Of a DNA stretch of 5,531 nt, positions 1 through 5,531 are shown piece after piece (positions within the stretch are counted from its first letter, which is position 1; the number at the start of each line of letters is the position of its first letter). The notes under the pieces were generated by a model. It was not told the origin of the DNA, did not search any database, and saw only the letters and a program-made list of their open reading frames with translations. The translations under genes were made by a program, and so were the position numbers. The DNA comes from CAWKZT01 sp963854565. Its GTDB lineage: Bacteria > Actinomycetota > Acidimicrobiia > Acidimicrobiales > JAHEJN01. The stretch lies in the NCBI GenBank assembly GCA_963854565.1, contig CAWKZT010000125.1, forward strand, positions 1-5,531. The letters run 5' to 3'.

Positions 1-2
1 CT

Positions 3-632
3 GCTGCGGACCCACGTCATGTGGATGATGCGGCGCTCGCCGATCGAATTGCCGTGGCTATTGACGATGCCAATCGCAAGAGTGAGCAAATGACGCTCAC
101 CCAACTAGCGGCACTGGCTCCTGCCGTTATGGACGAAGCCACCGCGAATGGTGACCTCAACTTCGAAGACTGGCTACTCGTCGACGCGGCTGGTGCTGGC
201 GAAGCCCAGACCTCGGCTGGTGCTGTCCTCGTTGAGCAGGGTGTCTTCGGCGATACGGGCGACTTCATTTTCGTTAACACCTACCAACGCGGCGGCAAGA
301 ACGCCCGCGCTAGCAACGACGTTTGGGATCGATTCAGCAACCGCGTATACAAGTTGGCTACCTTGCGCCATCCCACCAACTACACGGTGGTTCAGGTGCA
401 GGCGGTAGTAGCGAAGCAAACCGCGCCCGGGGCCGCACCAGCGTTCGCCGAGGCCGATTCAGCTCAGCCGATTATCAACGTGGTCATGGTTCGTGATCTT
501 GGGAACCGCCGCCAGCCCACGATGCTTATAGCCATCGGCTCGTTCTTGGCTTTCGCGGCGTGCTGTTTAGCATTGCACGCCCGTGACCGCCGCTTTGTCG
601 AGGCCCAAGAAACGTACGCTGCGGGCGCCTGA
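3..632 (+). CDS. Hypothetical protein with a C-terminal transmembrane anchor, 5'-partial
   Basis: I do not recognise this protein. The reading frame is open from the left edge of the window, so the gene probably starts upstream. A GTG at 21 is the first possible start inside the window, but no Shine-Dalgarno precedes it. About 209 residues are visible. Numbered from the GTG, residues 1-160 are soluble in character, with an acidic, alanine-rich first part and a middle part containing aromatic and beta-like stretches (FIFVNTYQRGG, YTVVQVQAVV). Residues 166-187 form one hydrophobic segment (TMLIAIGSFLAFAACCLALHA), followed by a charged tail (RDRRFVEAQE). This suggests a domain held at the membrane by a C-terminal helix; its side of the membrane cannot be settled without the N-terminus. 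The stop at 630-632 lies 37 bases before nuoA on the same strand with no terminator between, so co-transcription with the nuo genes is plausible. No catalytic motif or cofactor site is visible. Confidence 0.75.
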   Translation, partial: AADPRHVDDAALADRIAVAIDDANRKSEQMTLTQLAALAPAVMDEATANGDLNFEDWLLVDAAGAGEAQTSAGAVLVEQGVFGDTGDFIFVNTYQRGGKNARASNDVWDRFSNRVYKLATLRHPTNYTVVQVQAVVAKQTAPGAAPAFAEADSAQPIINVVMVRDLGNRRQPTMLIAIGSFLAFAACCLALHARDRRFVEAQETYAAGA

Positions 633-656
633 TGATGAGTTCCTCCACACGACGCT

Positions 657-662
657 GGAGGG
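657..662 (+). promoter_or_regulatory. Shine-Dalgarno of nuoA, sets the start at ATG 670
   Basis: GGAGGG lies 7 bases before ATG 670. The in-frame GTG at 664 is only one base from it, and the frame is open as far back as 583 inside the upstream gene, where the extra residues are charged and unlike NuoA. The spacing therefore favours ATG 670. Confidence 0.75.
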
Positions 663-669
663 CGTGAAC

Positions 670-1134
670 ATGCTTGGTCAGTACCTGCCTGTTCTCGCTT
701 TAGCCGCGTTAGCGGTCATCTTCGGGGTAATCAGCATTTTTGCGTCCCGGCTGTTGGCTCCGCGTCAACAACACGAGGCCAAGCTCGATCCCTACGAGTG
801 CGGCATTGTTCCGCAAAACGAAGTACCGCACCGATTCCCGGTCCGGTTCTTTTTGGTGGCCATGATCTTCATCGTGTTCGACATCGAACTGATCTTCATG
901 TACCCATGGGCCGTGGTCTTTCGCCAGTTGGGTGTGTATGGACTCGTAGCCATGGGCATATTTATGGTTGCGGTATTTGAGTCATTCGTCTACCTCATCG
1001 GCAATGGTGCCCTCGAATGGGGACCGCTAAAGCGCCACGACTACAAACCGCTGGTAGACCTCGACCGGACCATACCTTCGACCGTTCGTCGGGTGGGCCT
1101 CGATGGCCGATACAACACCGAAGGGGCGGCGTAA
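670..1134 (+). CDS. nuoA: NADH-quinone oxidoreductase subunit A
   Basis: NuoA is a small membrane subunit of complex I, located where the peripheral arm meets the membrane arm near the quinone entry site. The 154-residue product has three hydrophobic helices at about 5-28, 58-80 and 89-111. The loop after helix 1 carries the family signature DPYECGI (40-46) with its conserved cysteine (Cys44). Helix 2 holds the conserved acidic pair in FDIELIF (Asp71, Glu73), and helix 3 has Glu104 in AVFESFVYLI. GALEW (114-118) is where many NuoA proteins nearly end. Here a polar tail of about 36 residues follows, which is longer than usual. The start at 670 is chosen for the GGAGGG just upstream and because helix 1 then begins at once. 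It is the first nuo gene of the cluster, and nuoB follows directly. Confidence 0.95.
   Translation: MLGQYLPVLALAALAVIFGVISIFASRLLAPRQQHEAKLDPYECGIVPQNEVPHRFPVRFFLVAMIFIVFDIELIFMYPWAVVFRQLGVYGLVAMGIFMVAVFESFVYLIGNGALEWGPLKRHDYKPLVDLDRTIPSTVRRVGLDGRYNTEGAA
1121..1126 (+). promoter_or_regulatory. Shine-Dalgarno favouring the GTG 1136 start of nuoB
   Basis: AAGGGG, inside the last codons of nuoA, ends 9 bases before GTG 1136. The competing ATG at 1103 has only a less typical GGGTGGG (1091-1097) in front of it and would overlap nuoA by 32 bases. This favours the GTG but does not prove it. Confidence 0.5.
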
Positions 1135-1135
1135 C

Positions 1136-1738
1136 GTGCCTAAGCTTCCTATTCTCGGCGAAGTTGGCCGGGTTCCTGACGACGGACTTGCTGGTCTCGA
1201 CCACAATTTTGTTACTGCCAAGGTCGAGGATCTCGTCAAATGGAGTCGGGCCCGTAGTTGCTGGCCAGCCACCTTTGGCTTAGCTTGCTGCGCCATCGAA
1301 ATGATGGCCACCGGCGGAGCGCATTACGACCTAGCTCGCTATGGCATGGAAGTGTTCCGGGCGTCGCCTCGTCAGGCTGATCTTATGATTGTCGCGGGGC
1401 GTGTGAGCCAGAAGATGGCACCAGTGCTTCGGCAGGTTTACGATCAGATGGCTGAACCCAAATGGGTCATTTCGATGGGTGTTTGTGCATCCAGCGGCGG
1501 AATGTTTAATAACTACGCCATCGTGCAAGGTGTCGACCAAATTGTGCCGGTTGACGTCTATGCACCGGGTTGCCCTCCGGGCCCCGAAACCTTGATGCAC
1601 GCCATCTTGACGTTGCACGAAAAGATCGAAAGTGGCGAGATTACTCAGCGACGTAACGCGTCGGCCGACGGTGGAGCAGGCATCCTCGTCGAGCAACGCG
1701 ATGGCCAAACGGCCACCAAAATGGTTCTGGCGAAGTAG
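1136..1738 (+). CDS. nuoB: NADH-quinone oxidoreductase subunit B
   Basis: NuoB carries the [4Fe-4S] cluster N2, the last iron-sulfur centre before quinone, and forms one wall of the quinone pocket with NuoD. With the GTG start the product has 200 residues. The four N2 ligands are all visible: the tandem pair in FGLACCAIEMM (Cys51, Cys52), Cys117 in GVCASSGGMF, and Cys146 in APGCPPGPE. The core from SCWPATFGL through the PGCPPGPETL region matches the family throughout. The first 30 or so residues and the last 30 (rich in Gly, Ala and Gln) are variable. The start is uncertain: GTG 1136 lies one base after the nuoA stop and has AAGGGG ahead of it, while ATG 1103 would add 11 residues and overlap nuoA by 32 bases. 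The function call does not depend on this. The stop is TAG, 5 bases before nuoC. Confidence 0.95.
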   Translation: MPKLPILGEVGRVPDDGLAGLDHNFVTAKVEDLVKWSRARSCWPATFGLACCAIEMMATGGAHYDLARYGMEVFRASPRQADLMIVAGRVSQKMAPVLRQVYDQMAEPKWVISMGVCASSGGMFNNYAIVQGVDQIVPVDVYAPGCPPGPETLMHAILTLHEKIESGEITQRRNASADGGAGILVEQRDGQTATKMVLAK

Positions 1739-1743
1739 GACAA

Positions 1744-2277
1744 GTGGCCGAAGAAGAACTTGTCGAACTTGTCGAAACTGGCGCAGCGAACCCCGAGCCC
1801 GAGACCGCGTACGGTGCTCTCGTTTCCTGGTCCCTTGACCAGCAGGTTCTGCATCCCGACCGGCCCACCTACGTGGCAGTTGTTGAAGCGCTCAAGGCCG
1901 ATGGATTCGTCATGTGTATCGATGTGTGGGCTGTTGACTACCTCACCAATGACACCCGGGTGCTCCCCGATGGTGTACGACCCGAACGCTACGAAGTTGT
2001 CGCCAGTTTCATCAACCACGTCGCCCACACTCGGATGCGGGTCCGGGTGCAGGTGCCAGCAGAGGATCCCACGATTGCGTCGCTGTTCGACGTGTATCCC
2101 GGGGCCGAAGCCATGGAGCGCGAAGCCTTCGACATGTTCGGTATCACGTTCGAAAACCACCCCGACATGTGTCGTATCTTGATGCCTGACGATTGGGAAG
2201 GTCACCCGTTGCGTAAGGATTACGCCATCGGATCGATTCCCGTGCAGTTCAAGGCATCCCCGTCGGAGCGGTCATGA
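1744..2277 (+). CDS. nuoC: NADH-quinone oxidoreductase subunit C
   Basis: NuoC (the 30 kDa subunit) is a cofactor-free structural subunit of the connecting module that packs against NuoD and NuoB. The 177-residue product contains the 30 kDa family signature at 125-160: EREAFDMFGITF, then HPD and RILMPDDW, ending in EGHPLRKDY. The N-terminal domain includes FVMCIDVWAVDYL (55-67), the usual beta-sheet region of the family. The protein ends 17 residues after the signature (SIPVQFKASPSERS), so it is a free-standing NuoC and not the NuoCD fusion of E. coli. GTG 1744 is taken as start; the only ribosome-binding match is AGGA (1737-1740), three bases away, which is close. Residues 1-25 are acidic and low in complexity, so a slightly later start cannot be excluded. 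The stop overlaps the nuoD start as ATGA. Confidence 0.95.
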   Translation: MAEEELVELVETGAANPEPETAYGALVSWSLDQQVLHPDRPTYVAVVEALKADGFVMCIDVWAVDYLTNDTRVLPDGVRPERYEVVASFINHVAHTRMRVRVQVPAEDPTIASLFDVYPGAEAMEREAFDMFGITFENHPDMCRILMPDDWEGHPLRKDYAIGSIPVQFKASPSERS

Positions 2278-3566
2278 CGGCAGTAGAAGCCCAAATTACC
2301 GGTTGGGGCGACGACGCCAAGGTACGCCTTCGCGACGGTGCGGTCTTGCGGATGACCGAAGCCGAAGCGGCCAAGGGACTCGACAATCAGGGCAACCCAG
2401 ACGACCAGCGAACGCTGATGAACATGGGCCCGCAGCATCCCAGCACCCACGGCGTGTTACGCCTCATGCTGGAGATGGAAGCCGAAACGGTTTTGCGCTC
2501 CAAGCCGGTCATTGGGTATCTCCATACCGGCATGGAAAAGACGGCCGAGAACCTCACGTACCTCCAAGGTGGCACCAACGTCACCCGCATGGACTACGTC
2601 TCGCCGTTGTTCAACGAACTGGCCTTCTCGCTGGCCACCGAAAAGCTTTTAGGCATCGAAGTTCCCGAGCGTGCGGTTTACATCCGCATGCTTATGTGTG
2701 AACTCAACCGCATAAGCTCCCATTTGTTGTTCCAAGCAACCAATGGAATGGATATGGGTGCCGTTGGAGCCATGATCTATGGCTGGCGTATGCGCGAAGA
2801 AACGCTGCGCTTGTTCGAGAAGATCACCGGTCTTCGGATGAACCACAACTACATCCGTCCTGGTGGCGTGGCGGCCGATCTGCCCGACGGCTGGCGCGAC
2901 GACACCCTTAAGCTCATTGACTCACTGCCCTCGGGCCTCGACGAACTCGATGCCTTACTTACTGGTCAACCCATTTGGCGTGACCGTCTGCAAGGGGTTG
3001 GCGTTATCAATGCCAACGAGTGCCTGGCTCTCGGGGTCACTGGGCCCATTCTTCGATCGGCCGGCTACGACTGGGATCTTCGTCGTGACGAGCCTTACCT
3101 GGCCTACGACAAACTCGATTTTGATGTGCTGGTCGGCAGCTACGGTGATTGTTTCGATCGCTATTCCATTCGCCTTAATGAAATTCGCGAGTCCGTTAAG
3201 TTGGTTCGCCAAATTCTCGAAGTCATGCCGTCGGGTGACTACCGGACGCAGAACAAGAAGGTCACTCCACCTCCGCGGGGTCGGATTGATCAGTCGATGG
3301 AAGCACTCATTCATCATTTCAAGATCTTTACTGAAGGTTTCCATGTACCGGCGGGCGAGGTTTATGTGCCGGTCGAGTCACCGCGTGGCGAACTTGGTTG
3401 CTATATCGTCAGCGATGGTGGCCCCAAGCCCTATCGCATGCGCATGCGTGGCCCCAGTTTTGTGAACTTGCAGGTATTGCCGCACATGATGCACAACACG
3501 TTGTTGGCCGACACCGTGGCCATTGTTTCTTCCGTCGATCCAATTATGGGCGAGGTCGACCGATGA
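2274..3566 (+). CDS. nuoD: NADH-quinone oxidoreductase subunit D
   Basis: NuoD (the 49 kDa subunit) forms the quinone-reduction pocket together with NuoB. It is related to the large subunit of NiFe hydrogenases but lacks the metal-binding cysteines. The 430-residue product has the signature MGPQHPSTHGVLRLM at 51-65; His59 corresponds to the quinone-contacting histidine. Tyr108 in MDYVSP is the matching tyrosine, at the expected spacing of 49 residues. Further landmarks are GYLHTGMEK (81-89), NHNYIRPGGVA, SPRGELGCYIVSDG, RMRMRGPSF and the characteristic C-terminus DPIMGEVDR. The N-terminal 48 residues before the core are polar and poorly conserved. ATG 2274 overlaps the nuoC stop (ATGA), with GGAG at 2265-2268 five bases ahead, which supports this start and translational coupling. 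The stop overlaps nuoE in the same way. Confidence 0.97.
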   Translation: MTAVEAQITGWGDDAKVRLRDGAVLRMTEAEAAKGLDNQGNPDDQRTLMNMGPQHPSTHGVLRLMLEMEAETVLRSKPVIGYLHTGMEKTAENLTYLQGGTNVTRMDYVSPLFNELAFSLATEKLLGIEVPERAVYIRMLMCELNRISSHLLFQATNGMDMGAVGAMIYGWRMREETLRLFEKITGLRMNHNYIRPGGVAADLPDGWRDDTLKLIDSLPSGLDELDALLTGQPIWRDRLQGVGVINANECLALGVTGPILRSAGYDWDLRRDEPYLAYDKLDFDVLVGSYGDCFDRYSIRLNEIRESVKLVRQILEVMPSGDYRTQNKKVTPPPRGRIDQSMEALIHHFKIFTEGFHVPAGEVYVPVESPRGELGCYIVSDGGPKPYRMRMRGPSFVNLQVLPHMMHNTLLADTVAIVSSVDPIMGEVDR

Positions 3567-4180
3567 GCCGCCTATCTTCCGAGAACGTCTTGGTCGCTGA
3601 AGAAATTATCGCTCGGTACCCCCGTCCTAAGTCAGCGGTAATTCCATTGCTGCACCTGGCCCAAGAACAAGATGGCTACGTCACCGACGAGGCCATGTCG
3701 CACATCGCCGAACTTGTCGACGTCACGCCCGCCGAGGTCATCGGCACGTGCACGTTTTACGAGATGTTCAAGCGCGAAGAAGTCGGCAAGTACATGATCA
3801 ATATCTGCACGAATATTTCGTGTCAGTTGTTGGGCGGCGAAGAGCTTCTGCACCATGCCGAGAAGACGCTGGGCATCGGCCATGGCGAAACTACCGACGA
3901 TGGCATGTTCACTATCGAAGACGTCGAGTGCATTGCGGCCTGCACCGAGGCCCCGTGCCTCCAGGTCAACTATCGTTATCGCTACTTTGTCACGCCCGCC
4001 GACTTCGACGAATTGGTCGACGATCTCCGAGTCGGACGGGTAACCGACGTTTCTCCTCATGGCACTCTGACTCGCAGCCGCCAGCACATTCCGGCCGCTA
4101 AACAGGCTGGCATCGTGCCGCCCGAAGAAGCGCGCGAGCAACCGGTTTGGTTGCCTGCTCCTGAGGAGGGCAAGGCATGA
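3563..4180 (+). CDS. nuoE: NADH-quinone oxidoreductase subunit E
   Basis: NuoE (the 24 kDa subunit) has a thioredoxin-like fold and holds the [2Fe-2S] cluster N1a beside the FMN of NuoF. In the 205-residue product the four ligands are Cys82 and Cys87 (CTNISC, C-x4-C) and Cys123 and Cys127 (CIAAC, C-x3-C). The N-terminal helical part includes AVIPLLHLAQEQDGYV (25-40) and the conserved GTCTFYEMF (61-69). The core ends near residue 160. A proline-containing tail of about 45 residues follows, including QHIPAAKQAGIVPPEE and PVWLPAPEE; such tails are common in actinobacterial NuoE. The frame is open back to 3398, but that stretch only overlaps conserved nuoD sequence. ATG 3563 gives an ATGA overlap with the nuoD stop and has GAGG (3552-3555) seven bases ahead, so it is the start. 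Confidence 0.96.
   Translation: MSRLSSENVLVAEEIIARYPRPKSAVIPLLHLAQEQDGYVTDEAMSHIAELVDVTPAEVIGTCTFYEMFKREEVGKYMINICTNISCQLLGGEELLHHAEKTLGIGHGETTDDGMFTIEDVECIAACTEAPCLQVNYRYRYFVTPADFDELVDDLRVGRVTDVSPHGTLTRSRQHIPAAKQAGIVPPEEAREQPVWLPAPEEGKA
4164..4169 (+). promoter_or_regulatory. Strong Shine-Dalgarno of nuoF
   Basis: A perfect AGGAGG within the last codons of nuoE lies 7 bases before ATG 4177. It is the best ribosome-binding match in the window. It fixes the nuoF start at the ATGA overlap and suggests efficient independent initiation as well as coupling. Confidence 0.85.
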
Positions 4181-5531
4181 GCCAAGCTCACCTCCAGAAC
4201 ACCCCCGGCTATGTCAATAACGAGGGCATGAAGATCGTCACCAGTCGCTTCGGCTACGAGGACTCGTTCACTATTGATCGCTACCTCGCTACCGGAGGCT
4301 ATGAAGCACTCCGTAAGGGCCTCACGATGGCGCCCGGTGACGTGCACGGCGAAGTCAAAAATGCTTCACTCCTCGGCCGCGGTGGAGCCGGTTTCCCTGC
4401 CGGAGTTAAGTGGGGTTTTTGCCCTCCTGGCAAGTTTCCCCGCTACCTCGTAGTTAACGGCGACGAGTCCGAGCCCGGAACCTACAAAGATCGGCTGCTT
4501 ATGCAGCGCGATCCTCATCAGATCATCGAGGGCTGCTTGCTCACTTGCTACGCCCTCGGGCTTTCGCAGTGCTTCTTGTACGTACGCGGCGAGATGGCTT
4601 TGGCCCAAGAACGTATTGCCGATGCCCTTAATGATGCATACGAAGCCGGTTATGTAGGCAAGAACATTCTCGGTTCCAACTTCTCGGTCGACATCGTGTT
4701 GCACTGGGGTGCTGGTGCCTACATCGTCGGCGAAGAAACTGCGCTTATCGAGTCGCTCGAAGGCAATCGCGGCATGCCCCGGTTAAAGCCACCATTCTTC
4801 CCCGCCGCCATTGGCCTATACGGCCAACCCACCATTGTCAACAACATCGAAACCCTGGCCAACGTGCCATGGATCATCACCAACGGTGCCGACGAATACA
4901 AGAAGTACGGCAGCGAAACCTCGCCTGGTACCCGGTTGTTTGCGGTGTCCGGTCACGTAAAACGCCCCGGCGTTTACGAGGTAGAACACGGGGTAACGAC
5001 GTTCCGCGATCTGATCTACGGCGACAACTTTTGCCAGGGCATCCGTGACGACAACGAACTCAAGATGTTCATTCCTGGCGGCGCGTCTGCCCCATGGTTC
5101 TTCCCCGAACAACTCGATCTGCCGCTCGAAGCGCGGTCGGTCGGTGCGGCTGGCTCGATGCTCGGTTCCGGTGCCATCGTTGTTATGGATGAGACCACCG
5201 ACGCCGTCAAGGCCGCGGCCCGAATTGTGCGGTTTTTCTCCCGCGAATCCTGCGGCAAATGCACCCCGTGTCGCGAAGGCACCACTTGGGAAGAAGACAT
5301 CCTGAACCGCATGCTGTCCGGCAAGGGTCGCCCCGGCGATATCGAAACCTTGCTCAAAGCAGCCAGCAACATCAGCCCGGGCGTCTATCCGGTTGCTGCC
5401 TGGGAAGAAGGCGGCCTGGTAGCCGTACCGTTCCCACCCAAGCAGACCACCATCTGCCCGCTGGGACCATCCTCCGTTGCCCCAATTGCCTCAGCTATTC
5501 GCCGCTTTCGTAGCGAGTTCGAAGCCAAAAT
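4177..5531 (+). CDS. nuoF: NADH-quinone oxidoreductase subunit F, 3'-partial
   Basis: NuoF (the 51 kDa subunit) binds NADH and FMN and holds [4Fe-4S] cluster N3, so it is where electrons enter complex I. The window covers 451 complete codons without a stop; the last residues (AIRRFRSEFEAK) resemble the normal C-terminus, so little is missing. Visible motifs are the glycine-rich nucleotide-binding loop GRGGAGFPAGVKWGF (67-81), the FMN-site segment GDESEPGTYKDR (95-106), GAYIVGEETALIESLEG (180-196), PTIVNNIETLANV, the SLBB-like region around AVSGHVKRPGVYEV, and PGGASAPW. The N3 ligands are Cys359, Cys362 and Cys365 (ESCGKCTPCREG) and Cys427 (TTICPLGPS). The distance from Cys365 to Cys427 is 62 residues, about 20 more than I recall for E. 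coli or Thermus (about 41). ATG 4177 overlaps the nuoE stop and has AGGAGG ahead. nuoG is expected next. Confidence 0.96.
   Translation, partial: MSQAHLQNTPGYVNNEGMKIVTSRFGYEDSFTIDRYLATGGYEALRKGLTMAPGDVHGEVKNASLLGRGGAGFPAGVKWGFCPPGKFPRYLVVNGDESEPGTYKDRLLMQRDPHQIIEGCLLTCYALGLSQCFLYVRGEMALAQERIADALNDAYEAGYVGKNILGSNFSVDIVLHWGAGAYIVGEETALIESLEGNRGMPRLKPPFFPAAIGLYGQPTIVNNIETLANVPWIITNGADEYKKYGSETSPGTRLFAVSGHVKRPGVYEVEHGVTTFRDLIYGDNFCQGIRDDNELKMFIPGGASAPWFFPEQLDLPLEARSVGAAGSMLGSGAIVVMDETTDAVKAAARIVRFFSRESCGKCTPCREGTTWEEDILNRMLSGKGRPGDIETLLKAASNISPGVYPVAAWEEGGLVAVPFPPKQTTICPLGPSSVAPIASAIRRFRSEFEAK

Noticed and set aside
633..669. The gap before nuoA as a possible promoter or terminator
   Set aside because: I see no hairpin with a T-run and no convincing -35/-10 pair here. 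Only the Shine-Dalgarno is clear, so the operon promoter is more likely further upstream or outside the window.
1756..1773. A tandem duplication of the 9-mer GAACTTGTC, encoding ELVELV in the NuoC N-terminus
   Set aside because: Two short copies in a variable, acidic N-terminus are easily produced by slippage or chance. Nothing indicates a function.
1645..2205. A 186-codon open frame on the - strand across the end of nuoB and most of nuoC
   Set aside because: It lies wholly antisense to two conserved nuo genes, its product resembles no family I know, and it is explained by codon bias on the opposite strand.
3435..3448. A perfect 14-base palindrome CGCATGCGCATGCG
   Set aside because: It encodes the conserved RMRMRGPS motif of NuoD, so amino-acid constraint explains it. 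It is deep inside a gene with no sign of a regulatory role.
3398..3562. A 55-codon upstream extension of the nuoE frame inside nuoD
   Set aside because: This stretch codes for the highly conserved C-terminal part of NuoD in another frame. The NuoE family begins near ATG 3563, which has its own Shine-Dalgarno.
3632..4141. A 169-codon open frame on the - strand within nuoE
   Set aside because: It is antisense to a NuoE with all its cluster ligands. No convincing start context or protein motif is visible.

Overview
The window is a stretch of bacterial chromosome carrying the 5' part of a complex I (NADH:quinone oxidoreductase) operon, all on the + strand: a hypothetical membrane-anchored protein (left end cut by the window), then nuoA, nuoB, nuoC, nuoD, nuoE and nuoF. 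nuoF runs off the right edge, probably only a few codons before its stop. The organism looks like a moderately GC-rich actinobacterium. The separate (unfused) nuoC and nuoD, the long NuoE C-terminal tail, the GTG starts and the style of the NuoC and NuoF sequences fit the class Acidimicrobiia best. That placement comes from recalled family resemblance, not a search.

Layout: positions 1-632 hold the unknown gene, whose visible product is a soluble domain followed by one C-terminal membrane helix. A 37-base gap follows, with no visible terminator and a good Shine-Dalgarno for nuoA. From 670 to the end the genes are packed almost without gaps. There is 1 base between nuoA and nuoB (with the preferred nuoB start), 5 bases between nuoB and nuoC, and ATGA stop/start overlaps at nuoC/nuoD, nuoD/nuoE and nuoE/nuoF. 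This is the pattern of one polycistronic, translationally coupled transcript. There is no gene-free stretch longer than 300 bases, no RNA gene, no mobile element and no CRISPR array.

How the genes work together: NuoE and NuoF (with NuoG, expected just downstream) form the NADH-oxidising module, with FMN and clusters N1a and N3. NuoB, NuoC and NuoD form the connecting module, with cluster N2 in NuoB and the quinone pocket between NuoB and NuoD. NuoA is the first membrane subunit, at the junction with the proton-pumping arm. All cofactor ligands I looked for are present, so the complex should be functional.

I do not see an undescribed system here. The points most worth a second look are the unknown protein directly upstream of nuoA, an apparent insertion of about 20 residues between the third and fourth cluster-N3 cysteines of NuoF, and the C-terminal tails on NuoA and NuoE.
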